A stretch of DNA of 64,000 nucleotides, from NCBI RefSeq assembly GCF_042682745.1, contig NZ_JBHUIO010000019.1, positions 1 to 64,000 of the forward strand, read 5' to 3'. Of the stretch, positions 54,732 to 63,019 are shown piece after piece (positions within the stretch are counted from its first letter, which is position 1; the number at the start of each line of letters is the position of its first letter). Both the position numbers and the translations under genes were made by a program. The DNA is from Tumebacillus_A lipolyticus (GTDB lineage: Bacteria > Bacillota > Bacilli > Tumebacillales > Tumebacillaceae). The notes under the pieces were generated by a model, which saw nothing but the letters and a program-made list of their open reading frames with translations, ran no database searches and was not told the origin of the DNA.

Positions 54732-54779
54732 ATTCGAAAATGAGTGAAAGGAGCAAGCTCCTTTCACTCATTTTCGAAT
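54732..54779 (+). repeat. perfect 23-bp inverted repeat (hairpin) between peptides and propeller gene
   Basis: Positions 54732-54754 are an exact reverse complement of 54757-54779, with only AA between them. No T-run follows, so it is not a standard strong terminator. In mRNA it would be a very stable hairpin right after the peptide genes. It could protect the peptide transcript from 3' decay, or act as a partial terminator so that peptides are made in excess over the downstream genes. As DNA it is also a perfect palindrome. Confidence 0.93.
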
Positions 54780-54828
54780 CCAGATTCTAACCATCGCTTC
54801 AATTCTATACTTTTCAGGAGGCTTGATT

Positions 54829-56646
54829 ATGGTCCAAGAACGTTTTCAGTACATGCTGTACTCCAAAGAGCGGAACGGGTTGCTCGTTTCGGGCAGGAAA
54901 GGTGGCATCTATTTTCTCGACCAAAATTTGAACTGCGTACAAGCTTCGATGAAGACTGACAACATCAGGCCGATCTCGGCGATGGTTGCGACCGATCGAT
55001 ACATCTTCACCCGAAGCAATTTCGGTCAGATCGTTCGCTGGGACTTATATACGCTCCGTCCGATCGATATCCTGTATGAGGGCGCTTATGCCGATCGTGC
55101 TATGCTCGATGAGGACGACTCCATCACGCCGAGCATCAACCATGCGCTCACCCTGTTCGACAGTAAGGTCTATGCCCTGAATGGCTTTGGGCAACTGTTG
55201 GAAATCGATCCGAACACCTGCCGACTGCTGCGCGTGCTCGACCCGAACAAAGCGTCGTTCATCGAAACGATTGAAGTGTCGCGCCCCGATACGCATGTGT
55301 TGTCCGACTTTTCAGGCTGGCTTTACTTCGGCAATCTTTCAACCGGGGAGTTTGAAAAGCGCATTCGGGTCGATCGCGGACCTGTCCATTGCGTTCGGTA
55401 TGACAAGCGCCATGACCGCTACTGGGCATCGACCGACAACTCCTACGGCTTTTCGATCGTGTCGGCTGACGGCAAGGAGAAACAGCATTACAAAATGACG
55501 TTGGACGACGTGGAATGGATCACGTTTGATGAATCGCATTCGTCCGCGTACATCGCCTGCTTTGATCATCACCTCTATGTGTATTCGAACGAAAACGAGC
55601 AAGCGGAGTTAAAACGGGTGATCGGCCCTTTCAAGTTCCAGTTGAAACAGGTGCTCTATGTGTCAGACCATCAGATCTACATCTTGCTAGAGTCTGGCGA
55701 GATCTATCAGATCGACCAATATGGCAACCAGTTGGAGAAAACTTCGTTCGAGGGGAATTGCGTGTGGGGCGTTGACGCCCATCCTGAAGATGACAGCCTC
55801 GTGTACTGCGCTTTGGAAGATGGAAGCGTTTCGATCGTTCGCTATGGAATCGGGAGCTATCAGACCGTGGAACTCTCCGAGGTCACGCGGCATCGATATG
55901 CATTCGGTCGAGTCCGTCGGGCGCGCCCGTTGCCAGACGGTTCCTATCTGGCGGTCACGACCAGTGGAACGGTGTTTCTCGCTTCTGGTGAGGGAACCAT
56001 CCGCTGGCGTCGCCAAGTGCCAGGCATCGTGCGCGATGTCGACCTAAACGTCGATTTTACTAAGGCGTTGATCGGCACAGAAGCGCAGTACGCGGCCGAG
56101 CTCGATGTCGAAACGGGTGAGCTCCTCCAAGAGCTGAAGTGCGACCTGCCCGTATGGGCGGTCACCTATGACCACCAAGGAAATCGCTACATCGGTTGTC
56201 GGAATCAGAAAATCCTCATCCTTGATAAAGATGATTTTGATTCGGTCAGCGAGATCTATCCCCGCGACAACGTGAAGCGCTTCCGCCGATTGGAAAACGG
56301 CAACATTCTGATGAATGGCCCAGAGGGAGTTTGTGAAATTGACACCTCGACGAAGGAAGTGGTCAAGCGCTGGACCGATTGGGTGACGACCACTGTAGAA
56401 AATGCGATCGTCTTTGAGCAGAACGTTTACACGGTCAGTTATAATCTGATGATTTGCAGCTACGATTACGAGAGCACAGACGGTTTCGACGTGCAGCTTT
56501 CGACGCACGACTTTCCAAAAGGGATAGCAGCCCGAAAGGCGGAAACGGGTGAATCTTTGCTTCTCGTCGGTGGTCGTGCTCCCTATGTGGCTGTTTACCT
56601 GCTCCAAGAAGGAGTCCCTCATAAAGTTCGTGAATTATTCTTATAA
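54829..56646 (+). CDS. beta-propeller (WD40/PQQ-like) protein of the peptide operon
   Basis: This 605-residue protein is made of repeated four-strand blades, seen as recurring segments such as RNGLLVSGRKGGIYFLDQNL, ATDRYIFTRSNFGQIVRWDL, YDKRHDRYWASTDNSYGFSI and HPEDDSLVYCALEDGSVSIV. It has no signal peptide or membrane helix and no visible catalytic site, so it should act as a cytoplasmic scaffold or binding protein. AGGAGG lies seven bases before the ATG at 54829. It follows the peptide genes and is followed 21 bases later by the ABC ATPase gene. Its general build resembles the WD40 protein at 48496, suggesting related roles. Binding of the 17-residue peptides is a testable guess. Confidence 0.82.
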   Translation: MVQERFQYMLYSKERNGLLVSGRKGGIYFLDQNLNCVQASMKTDNIRPISAMVATDRYIFTRSNFGQIVRWDLYTLRPIDILYEGAYADRAMLDEDDSITPSINHALTLFDSKVYALNGFGQLLEIDPNTCRLLRVLDPNKASFIETIEVSRPDTHVLSDFSGWLYFGNLSTGEFEKRIRVDRGPVHCVRYDKRHDRYWASTDNSYGFSIVSADGKEKQHYKMTLDDVEWITFDESHSSAYIACFDHHLYVYSNENEQAELKRVIGPFKFQLKQVLYVSDHQIYILLESGEIYQIDQYGNQLEKTSFEGNCVWGVDAHPEDDSLVYCALEDGSVSIVRYGIGSYQTVELSEVTRHRYAFGRVRRARPLPDGSYLAVTTSGTVFLASGEGTIRWRRQVPGIVRDVDLNVDFTKALIGTEAQYAAELDVETGELLQELKCDLPVWAVTYDHQGNRYIGCRNQKILILDKDDFDSVSEIYPRDNVKRFRRLENGNILMNGPEGVCEIDTSTKEVVKRWTDWVTTTVENAIVFEQNVYTVSYNLMICSYDYESTDGFDVQLSTHDFPKGIAARKAETGESLLLVGGRAPYVAVYLLQEGVPHKVRELFL

Positions 56647-56667
56647 AAAAAGTGTGGAGGAAACAAA

Positions 56668-57405
56668 GTGATAGTCCTACAGGATGTGCACTACTCCTAT
56701 CGCGCTCGAAAGCGTTGGTTCAGGCGGGAGGAAACGGTCACGCCCGTCTTGCACGGGGTAAATCTGCAGATCGAGGCGGGGGAAATGTTCGGACTGGTGG
56801 GGCCCAACGGTTCTGGCAAGACGACCTTGACCAAGCTGATCATCGGAGTCTATCCACCAGATCGCGGTGAGGTCCTGTATCAGAACAGTCGCCCCAACCT
56901 GAGCAACGGCAACTGGTCGGAAAAAATCGGCCTGGTCTCCGGCGCGGCGACGCGTCTGTTCGCCACGGTGGATCTGCACGAACACATCGTGCTCTATAAA
57001 AACCTGTATCGCACTTTTGATTCTGTCTGGTTTGAACGGCAGTTGGAAGAGTTTCAAATTCAGGATAAGCTGCACAAGCGCCCCACCATGATCTCCTTTG
57101 GTGAGCGCACCAAATTCGAACTTGCGCTGACGCTGGCTTGTTGCCCAGAAGTGCTGATCTTAGACGAGCCAACCGTCGGCTTGGACCCGATGGCTATCTC
57201 GCTTGTCCGCAACGCCATCAAGGCCTACTTAAAGGCTAAAGGGGGATGCGGAATCCTGACCTCGCACAACCTGAAGGATATCACGGAGATCTGTGAGCGG
57301 GGAGGATTCTTGCAGCAGGGAATCGTCTCCGATTTCTTCACAAGTCAGAATGTGAACTCAGAACTTCTCGAAGATCGCTTCCGGGAGGTGTACGGAAGTG
57401 GCTGA
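56668..57405 (+). CDS. ABC transporter ATP-binding protein
   Basis: This 245-residue ATPase has Walker A GPNGSGKTT (residues 45-53), a signature motif ISFGERTKFELAL where LSGGQ is usual, Walker B VLILDEP, a D-loop TVGLDP and the switch His in LTSHNLKD. The SFGER form of the signature occurs in some ABC-2-type export ATPases. It begins with GTG behind AGGA and overlaps the first permease gene by eight bases. With the two following membrane proteins it forms an exporter; both permeases are half-size, so a heterodimeric channel is expected. The likely cargo is the short peptides or a product made from them. Confidence 0.92.
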   Translation: MIVLQDVHYSYRARKRWFRREETVTPVLHGVNLQIEAGEMFGLVGPNGSGKTTLTKLIIGVYPPDRGEVLYQNSRPNLSNGNWSEKIGLVSGAATRLFATVDLHEHIVLYKNLYRTFDSVWFERQLEEFQIQDKLHKRPTMISFGERTKFELALTLACCPEVLILDEPTVGLDPMAISLVRNAIKAYLKAKGGCGILTSHNLKDITEICERGGFLQQGIVSDFFTSQNVNSELLEDRFREVYGSG

Positions 57406-58204
57406 GAAGCTTTTGCAGACGCGATACTCCCTCGCGTTGCGCTTGCGGAGCGTGTACCTCGTGGCGCGCGGAGCTACCCCTTTTGATATCGGATGGAGCC
57501 TGCTGCTCTACTATTTGGCTCTCGTCTTAGTCACCGACTGCTTTCTGTGGTACTCCTCCGGCTCCCTCGCCGGCTATCAGTGGAAAACGCTCGTCGTCTA
57601 CTCCTTGCTGTCCTATCCGCTCTGGATGCTGATCGGACTCAAAGGCATCGGTCGTCAACAGAGCGATCTGATGGAGCAGGCCAAGTGGCATGCGGTCGAT
57701 CTGCTGCCTGGCGGTCCAACCGCGATCTTCCTCGGTCATCATGTCGGAAAAGTGCTGAAGACCAAAGCGCTGTACGTGTGGGCAATCGCATTTTTAAGCT
57801 TGGCGATCTATCATCAGAACGGGCCGTTAGAGATCGGGTTGGCGGTCGGAAACATCGTGATCGGATCGATCAATCTGGTCTTGGGAGGCATCATTTTCCG
57901 CTTCTATTCGCCAAAAGGGTACTCGGGGCTGGTCGGTTCAATTTTTCACAACACCACTTGGATCTTGTCCGGTGCAGTATTTCCTCTTGGCATGCTCAGC
58001 ACTTCCCCTTGGTTTTACCTGTTAAATCCTTTTTCAGCAGCTGTGTCAACACCTCTGAACCTCCTGCAGGAAGAGCGATTCCCCGGCGCATTGAGCAAGC
58101 TCGACCTGCAATTGTACACGTTTGCTGGTTGCATTCTCTGGATGTTCCTGTTTGGGGCGATCGCGATGTATGCGGAAAGGAGCCGACGTGAAAAGTGCTA
58201 TTAA
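57398..58204 (+). CDS. ABC-2-type transporter permease 1
   Basis: This 268-residue protein has about six membrane helices in the pattern of ABC-2 family permeases (for example LLLYYLALVLVTDCFLWYSS, KTLVVYSLLSYPLWMLIGLKG and IFHNTTWILSGAVFPLGMLSTSPWFYLLNPFS). The last segment resembles the conserved end of DrrB-like exporters. A charged helix DLMEQAKWHAVDLLPGG corresponds to the usual coupling region. It starts with GTG inside the end of the ATPase gene and overlaps the second permease gene by 17 bases. The cytoplasmic N-terminus and lack of a signal peptide fit the family. Confidence 0.87.
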   Translation: MAEKLLQTRYSLALRLRSVYLVARGATPFDIGWSLLLYYLALVLVTDCFLWYSSGSLAGYQWKTLVVYSLLSYPLWMLIGLKGIGRQQSDLMEQAKWHAVDLLPGGPTAIFLGHHVGKVLKTKALYVWAIAFLSLAIYHQNGPLEIGLAVGNIVIGSINLVLGGIIFRFYSPKGYSGLVGSIFHNTTWILSGAVFPLGMLSTSPWFYLLNPFSAAVSTPLNLLQEERFPGALSKLDLQLYTFAGCILWMFLFGAIAMYAERSRREKCY

Positions 58205-59000
58205 TCGATCGGTAATCGGCAGTTTCATCCTAATATCTGCCGTTTGGAAAATGAGCAAGGCGGGCGTCGCGAATCGCCTGCGCTTTGGCCTCTTAGAGTT
58301 GATTCCTCAGCTGCTCTATTATCTCGCCATGTCGATCATCGTGCTGCTCATGTTCAGCGTGATTCGAGATCAGACCATTCCCATGCGCGACTTGGTGATC
58401 TTTTTGCTGGTGATGTACGCTGTAGATTCGTTGGGGGATGCGCTGATCTTCAAAGGGATCGGCGAATATTGCGCTTCGCTTCGGCGGGGGCAGACCATGT
58501 ATTACCTGCTCTCCCCAGGCATGCCGCTCTTCAAAGTGATCTTTCTGCGCTGGGATCTGCCCATGTTGGGGCTCGGGGCAATCTGCGGGCTCGGCGCGAT
58601 TCTGCTCAGTTGGATGTTCTATGCGACCAACCCGATCTTGATCGCGCTCGCACTGCTCTTCGGCACGTTTACCCACGTGGTGCTCACCAGCGCTTTTCAT
58701 ATCATCCAAGCCTATTTCGATCCGACGATGCCCATCGCTTTGGGCAGCCCTTCGACTCGGTTTTACACCAAGCCGATGCACCTGTTTGTCAGCGGCAGTG
58801 TCAGCTTGACCTTCCTGATGACCTTCTATCCCGCATACTTTATGACCGCGTTCCCCGCGGGGCTTGCGATTCAACAAACGCAAGGGGTACTCACACAGTA
58901 TGCGACCGCCTGCTACCTCGTCGGCGCTTTGTTTCTTTGTCTGTGGATTTTCATGCTCAACGCGGTGATCAAATCATCTTGCAGACGGAGGCAAAATTGA
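58188..59000 (+). CDS. ABC-2-type transporter permease 2
   Basis: This 270-residue protein has about six helices (LLELIPQLLYYLAMSIIVLLMFSVI, LVIFLLVMYAVDSLGDALI, LGLGAICGLGAILLSWMFYATNPILIALALLFG and others). The element YYLLSPGMPLFKVIFLRWDLP resembles the cytoplasmic coupling segment of DUF990/ABC-2 permeases. The GTG at 58188 has AAAGGAG six bases upstream and lies within the end of permease 1. Its stop overlaps the peptidase start by one base. Together with permease 1 it should form the membrane channel of the operon's exporter. Confidence 0.87.
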   Translation: MKSAINRSVIGSFILISAVWKMSKAGVANRLRFGLLELIPQLLYYLAMSIIVLLMFSVIRDQTIPMRDLVIFLLVMYAVDSLGDALIFKGIGEYCASLRRGQTMYYLLSPGMPLFKVIFLRWDLPMLGLGAICGLGAILLSWMFYATNPILIALALLFGTFTHVVLTSAFHIIQAYFDPTMPIALGSPSTRFYTKPMHLFVSGSVSLTFLMTFYPAYFMTAFPAGLAIQQTQGVLTQYATACYLVGALFLCLWIFMLNAVIKSSCRRRQN

Positions 59001-60421
59001 TGAGATGGAACCTAGATCGCTTCTATCCGCAGGCAGTAGCCGATCGAGAATGGCGACAAGACAAAGAGCGCGCAATCAGCTTCGTTGTGCAGGGAGAGTT
59101 TGAGCAGGCTGAAGAGCTCCTGTCCTTTCTGTGGACTTATGCATATGCGCGATATTGTCTGAACACGAAAGATAAGCTTTGGAAGCATCGATTGAACGAG
59201 GTCGAGGAGATCGAGGAAAAAATCACCGTTCAAGCTGAGGAAGAGTCTGACCAAAAGGTAGAGGATGCGATTCAGCGTCAAGCTGAGATGATTCAAGAAA
59301 TTTATAAGATCCGATTTTCTGGGTTGACAGTCTTTCAGGCATCAACTTCTCCCCACTCTGAGATCCGACGAGAGGCGAGAGAGTATCTCACCCAGCAGTA
59401 TGCAGCCAAAAAGGAGCGCTTCGCCGAGCTTCTGATTCAAATCTGCCACGATAAATTCCCAACCGACCCACATTACCTAAAGGCACGCCAGCAGATGCTC
59501 GATGCATTGCCCTTGCTGCAAACATACCTCGGCGAACTGGTGCAGGCGAGCGGGAAGACCAAAATTCACTGGACAGACCTCTCGTTTCTGTTCGAGAGTG
59601 AAATGAATGATTGGGACTCTACCTATTCGCTCGAACAGACCCGATCGTTGATGGGCGATCTTCATTCATTCTTTGGGGAAACGCTCTCCCACTTGCTCGT
59701 TAACGGATGCCTGGAGACAAGCGAAGCTCCCCACAAATTGCAGAGCGGCTTTGCGATGCCTGTCGCTTTTCATCACGAGCCTCTCTGCTATCTGCACAGC
59801 GTTCGAGGCAAGGAAGGCGCGCTAGGTCTTTTGCACGAATTGTCACATGGACTCCATTTTTGGGCATACCGCGATCAAGAGAAGAACTATCTCTTGCCAG
59901 ATGTGTCGGTGGTTGAGATCTTCCCGATGACGATCGAATTGGTCGCCCTTCATAAATGGGAAGGTCGCATCAGCTATTTGCAAAGGATTCTTTCATTTAC
60001 GCTCTTCCAATTTCTAAAGGTCGAATTCAAATATCAGATTCATGAGAAGCGAGTCCAAACTCTCGAAGAAATACAGTGCATCTGGGACGATCTGATCGAG
60101 ATGATCTTTGGTCGCCATCTAGAGTTCGAACGAGGAACGAACCTTTCCTGGTGCGGGAGTCGCTTGGTCTGGCAGGAAGCGGAAGTCGGGCAGAGATACA
60201 TTTGCGGCAGCGTGGCCGCATGGAACCTTTCCAAGTCGATTTTAGATGCGGGTAAACCTGTGCTCGATCGAGTTGTCCAGACGCTTATGCTTCCTCCCAG
60301 CTGCGATCTTCAAGCATGGAACGAATCGCTGAACATCGATTTGCTAGGCTCCCTTACCCGAAGTGTCGGAAACGAGAGGACGATCCATGATCATCACTTG
60401 TTGCATCGCACCGACTCGTAG
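59000..60421 (+). CDS. M3-like (oligoendopeptidase-F-type) zinc metallopeptidase
   Basis: This 473-residue protein is largely helical. It has the zinc motif HELSH (residues 279-283, in LGLLHELSHGLHFWAYRDQ) and a downstream Glu in VSVVEIFPMTIELVAL (about Glu306), which corresponds to the third zinc ligand in DFVELPSQ of M3 peptidases. It is shorter than PepF (about 600 residues). M3 enzymes are cytoplasmic and cut short peptides, typically under 20 residues, a size that fits the two 17-residue products. No signal peptide is seen. GGAGG lies eight bases before the ATG, which overlaps the permease stop. It may mature or recycle the peptides. It is the last gene of the operon. Confidence 0.82.
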   Translation: MRWNLDRFYPQAVADREWRQDKERAISFVVQGEFEQAEELLSFLWTYAYARYCLNTKDKLWKHRLNEVEEIEEKITVQAEEESDQKVEDAIQRQAEMIQEIYKIRFSGLTVFQASTSPHSEIRREAREYLTQQYAAKKERFAELLIQICHDKFPTDPHYLKARQQMLDALPLLQTYLGELVQASGKTKIHWTDLSFLFESEMNDWDSTYSLEQTRSLMGDLHSFFGETLSHLLVNGCLETSEAPHKLQSGFAMPVAFHHEPLCYLHSVRGKEGALGLLHELSHGLHFWAYRDQEKNYLLPDVSVVEIFPMTIELVALHKWEGRISYLQRILSFTLFQFLKVEFKYQIHEKRVQTLEEIQCIWDDLIEMIFGRHLEFERGTNLSWCGSRLVWQEAEVGQRYICGSVAAWNLSKSILDAGKPVLDRVVQTLMLPPSCDLQAWNESLNIDLLGSLTRSVGNERTIHDHHLLHRTDS

Positions 60422-60473
60422 GTCGCCCCATAGAAATCGGAAGTCTCACATCTGTAAAGTGACTTGTTACGAG

Positions 60474-60519
60474 AACACCCTGTAGAGCGGTATCACCTAG
60501 TTCTGCAGGGTGTTTTTCG
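60474..60519. terminator. terminator of the peptide/ABC/peptidase operon
   Basis: AACACCCTGTAG (60474-60485) pairs with CTGCAGGGTGTT (60503-60514) with one wobble, followed by T5. It also lies just after the convergent radical SAM gene. The arms repeat those of the terminator at 48397. Confidence 0.85.
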
Positions 60520-60528
60520 AGGTTTTCC

Positions 60529-61356
60529 TCAGCCCGGCAAAAACCCTTGCTGGCTGATCAGCACCTGTTCGGGCGGAAACTGTTCCTGCAAGTTGCGAAG
60601 CACGCGCAGATAGGCATCGCGGTCATACCAGTCTTCCAGCCCCGCGCTCCGATACAGCTCGGCGATCTGCAAGCGCTCGGTGCGCTTGCCACCGCTGCCA
60701 TCGCCCATGAAGTAATCGTCGAGGCAGACGCGATCGACGAGGCCCGCCAGCCGCTTGGCAAATTGCTCGCTGCTCGGCAGGGCGGGTGCGATCGTCGCCT
60801 GAACGGGAAGCCCGGCTGCGCGCACCGCCTCGATCGCCTGCAAGCGCGCTTCGATCGGCGGCGCCTGCGGGGTGAAGAGCTTGCGGATGTCATCGCGGTC
60901 CGTCTCCACGGTGATCGAGATGCGAATGCGGTCTTGCAACTGTTCAAACAGATCGAGGTCGCGGGTGACCAGCGGGCTTCTCGTCTGCACGAAGAGAAAG
61001 TCGGGCTTTTCCTCCACCATCGCCTCCAGCAGCGATCGGGTGACCCGCTCCTGCTTTTCGATCGGCTGGTACGGATCGGTGCTGGAGGACATGAAGAGGG
61101 TGACCGGACCTTTTTTCTTGGCGGTGCGCAACTCGCGCTGCAGCTTCTCCCCCGCCTCGATCTTCACATCGATCCACGTCCCCCACTCCTGCCCGCGAAA
61201 CAGCGCCACCGGCATCTGGCGCACATAGCAGTAGGAACAGGCGTAGGAACAGCCCACATACGGGTTGAGCGTATGGCTGTAGCCGCCGAGGAAACCGCTG
61301 GCCGGGTTGAGCAGCTTCGTCGGCTTTTTGTGCGTGATCGCTCGCCTCACCTTCAC
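60529..61356 (-). CDS. radical SAM protein of the spore photoproduct lyase-like family
   Basis: This 275-residue protein has the SPL-family cluster motif GCSYACSYCYV, with Cys36, Cys40 and Cys43 (CxxxCxxC). The surrounding blocks LNPYVGCSYACSYCYVRQMP, SSSTDPYQPIEKQ, VQTRSPLVTRDLDLFEQL and ISITVETDRDDIRKLFTPQAPPIEARL are typical. Most SPL-like proteins of this size (Rv2578c type) have no proven reaction, and the C-terminal Cys of true spore photoproduct lyase is absent, so DNA repair is not certain. The GTG at 61356 follows GGAAGGGAG and overlaps the previous gene's stop by four bases, so the two genes are coupled. Confidence 0.85.
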   Translation of the reverse strand: MKVRRAITHKKPTKLLNPASGFLGGYSHTLNPYVGCSYACSYCYVRQMPVALFRGQEWGTWIDVKIEAGEKLQRELRTAKKKGPVTLFMSSSTDPYQPIEKQERVTRSLLEAMVEEKPDFLFVQTRSPLVTRDLDLFEQLQDRIRISITVETDRDDIRKLFTPQAPPIEARLQAIEAVRAAGLPVQATIAPALPSSEQFAKRLAGLVDRVCLDDYFMGDGSGGKRTERLQIAELYRSAGLEDWYDRDAYLRVLRNLQEQFPPEQVLISQQGFLPG

Positions 61357-62864
61357 TGCGCTCCCTTCCGCTCACCATCTGGATCATCCAGCGGCCAGAT
61401 CGGGCGCGGAATGTTGCGATAGGGGAAGTGGTGCAAGTTGGTGCTCGTCGCGCCCGGTGCGCCCACTTCGAGGATTGTGCTTGCGATCGGCTCGAAGGCG
61501 GCGCGGAAATGCCCTCTCGATTTGACGACGATCACCGCTTGCTCCAGCGGATCGATCCCGACGCTTTGAAAGACCTCCGGGTCGATGCAGGCGTGCCGAT
61601 CGGTCGTGATCACCAGCTTGAGGCCGCCCGTTTCGATGACGGCCGTCTCGCCCATGCTCTGGCTCCCTCGACTGACCTGGCTTTGGGAGACGAAGCGCCC
61701 GTCTGTCAGCGCGCAGACGGTGCCCTCGACTTGCAGCGGTGCGCCATATTCGATCGGCCCTTTTCCACCGATCACAAAGGAGCCGCTGTTGCCGACGCCG
61801 ATGCGCTTCGCCTGCTGAACGCTCTCCGGGTCGTGAATGCAGGCGACCGCCACCTTTTCCACCCCGCGGCGCAGCAGCTCCTGCAGCAGCACCGTGGTGT
61901 CGCCCGAGCCTCCCCCAGTCGGGTTGTCCGCCACATCGGCGAGCACGATCGGGCCGGCGAGCTCACGACCCGAGCTGAGCAGTTCGAGCGTTCGGTCGAT
62001 CGCTTCTTCGCAGGTCGGGACGTCTTTTAAAAACTGTTCGCGAATCTCCCACGCCCGCGCTGCGATGGCGGACGAACAGGCGTCAGCGAGCGCTCGGTCT
62101 CCGTCGGCGGTGGTGACGACCGAAAGCCCGACGCCCGCAAAGTCGCAGTAAGGGAATCCGCCGAAGATGGAGACGTTCAAAATCCCCAGCTGTTCCTCCC
62201 AGCGCCGTGCCAGCGAAAACAGCTCCGCCATCGGCCCTTCTGCCGTCCGCATGTTGATCGTCGGCGGCATCATTCTGTGCGGAGGGTGTGCCATGCTGAC
62301 CAGCGGGCGAATCTCACCGTTGAGCGCCCGCTCCAGACAGGCTGCCGCCTCCAGCGCTCGTTCGATCAGGTCGATGTGCGGGTTGGTGTCGAACGCGAAC
62401 ACCCCGTCGCAGTGCGCGCACATCTCCGGCGTGATGTTGCCGTGCAGATCCATCGCCAAGACGAGTGGGCGGTCGCCGATGATCGCCTTCACCGCCCGAC
62501 AGACATCGCCTTCCACATCGCCCACGCCTTCCGCCATCATCGCGCCGTGCATGAACAGCAGGACGCCGTCTGGCCGTTCTCGTTCGATCGGCGCGAGCAG
62601 CTGCTCTTTCAACCATCGATAGAGGTCGGCCGTGATCGGTTGGGACGGCAGCGTCTGCGCGGCGAGCGTCGGGATCACCTCCCAATCAGCGCGCTCCGCA
62701 TACTCCAAAAAGGCTCCGACCGCGGTGTGGCTCCCCCGCCACTCGGCGAGGATCTCCTCCCCTCTGCTCAGCCCCCACCGCTCCCACTGGGAGAGCGGCG
62801 TCAGTACGGGGGAAAAGCTGTTCGACTCGTGGTTGATCGTGCCGATGGCGACCCGTTTCCTCAT
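61353..62864 (-). CDS. M81-family metallopeptidase, MlrC (microcystinase C)-like
   Basis: This 503-residue protein matches the MlrC/M81 family. It has the start RVAIGTINHESNSFSP, LLFMHGAMMAEGVGDVEGD, the metal-site region LAMDLHGNITPEM and FDTNPHIDLIERA, and the C-terminal domain signature LADVADNPTGGGSGDTTVLL. Asp and His residues in DLHGN and TNPHID are the expected zinc ligands. MlrC hydrolyses linear microcystin fragments. Homologues are widespread in non-cyanobacterial soil bacteria, where the true substrates are unknown. The ATG at 62864 follows AGGAGGAAGACAGG. It is the first gene of a two-gene operon with the radical SAM gene. Confidence 0.88.
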   Translation of the reverse strand: MRKRVAIGTINHESNSFSPVLTPLSQWERWGLSRGEEILAEWRGSHTAVGAFLEYAERADWEVIPTLAAQTLPSQPITADLYRWLKEQLLAPIERERPDGVLLFMHGAMMAEGVGDVEGDVCRAVKAIIGDRPLVLAMDLHGNITPEMCAHCDGVFAFDTNPHIDLIERALEAAACLERALNGEIRPLVSMAHPPHRMMPPTINMRTAEGPMAELFSLARRWEEQLGILNVSIFGGFPYCDFAGVGLSVVTTADGDRALADACSSAIAARAWEIREQFLKDVPTCEEAIDRTLELLSSGRELAGPIVLADVADNPTGGGSGDTTVLLQELLRRGVEKVAVACIHDPESVQQAKRIGVGNSGSFVIGGKGPIEYGAPLQVEGTVCALTDGRFVSQSQVSRGSQSMGETAVIETGGLKLVITTDRHACIDPEVFQSVGIDPLEQAVIVVKSRGHFRAAFEPIASTILEVGAPGATSTNLHHFPYRNIPRPIWPLDDPDGERKGAQ

Positions 62865-62970
62865 CCTGTCTTCCTCCTGTCCTGATCGCGAAGCGATCCT
62901 GCTCGTTCTGTTGCACAAATTATACCAAGCCCAAGCCCGCATGTGAAAGTGGTTGCCTCGCACACAAAAA

Positions 62971-63004
62971 ATCCTCGCACGGCATATGCCGGCGAGGATG
63001 ATCG
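62971..63004 (-). terminator. purD operon terminator
   Basis: ATCCTCGC (62971-62978) pairs with GCGAGGAT (62992-62999), and an inner GGCATATGCC extends the stem. On the minus strand T6 follows, so it closes the purD transcript. Confidence 0.85.
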
Positions 63005-63019
63005 AACAGTTGGAACTGA

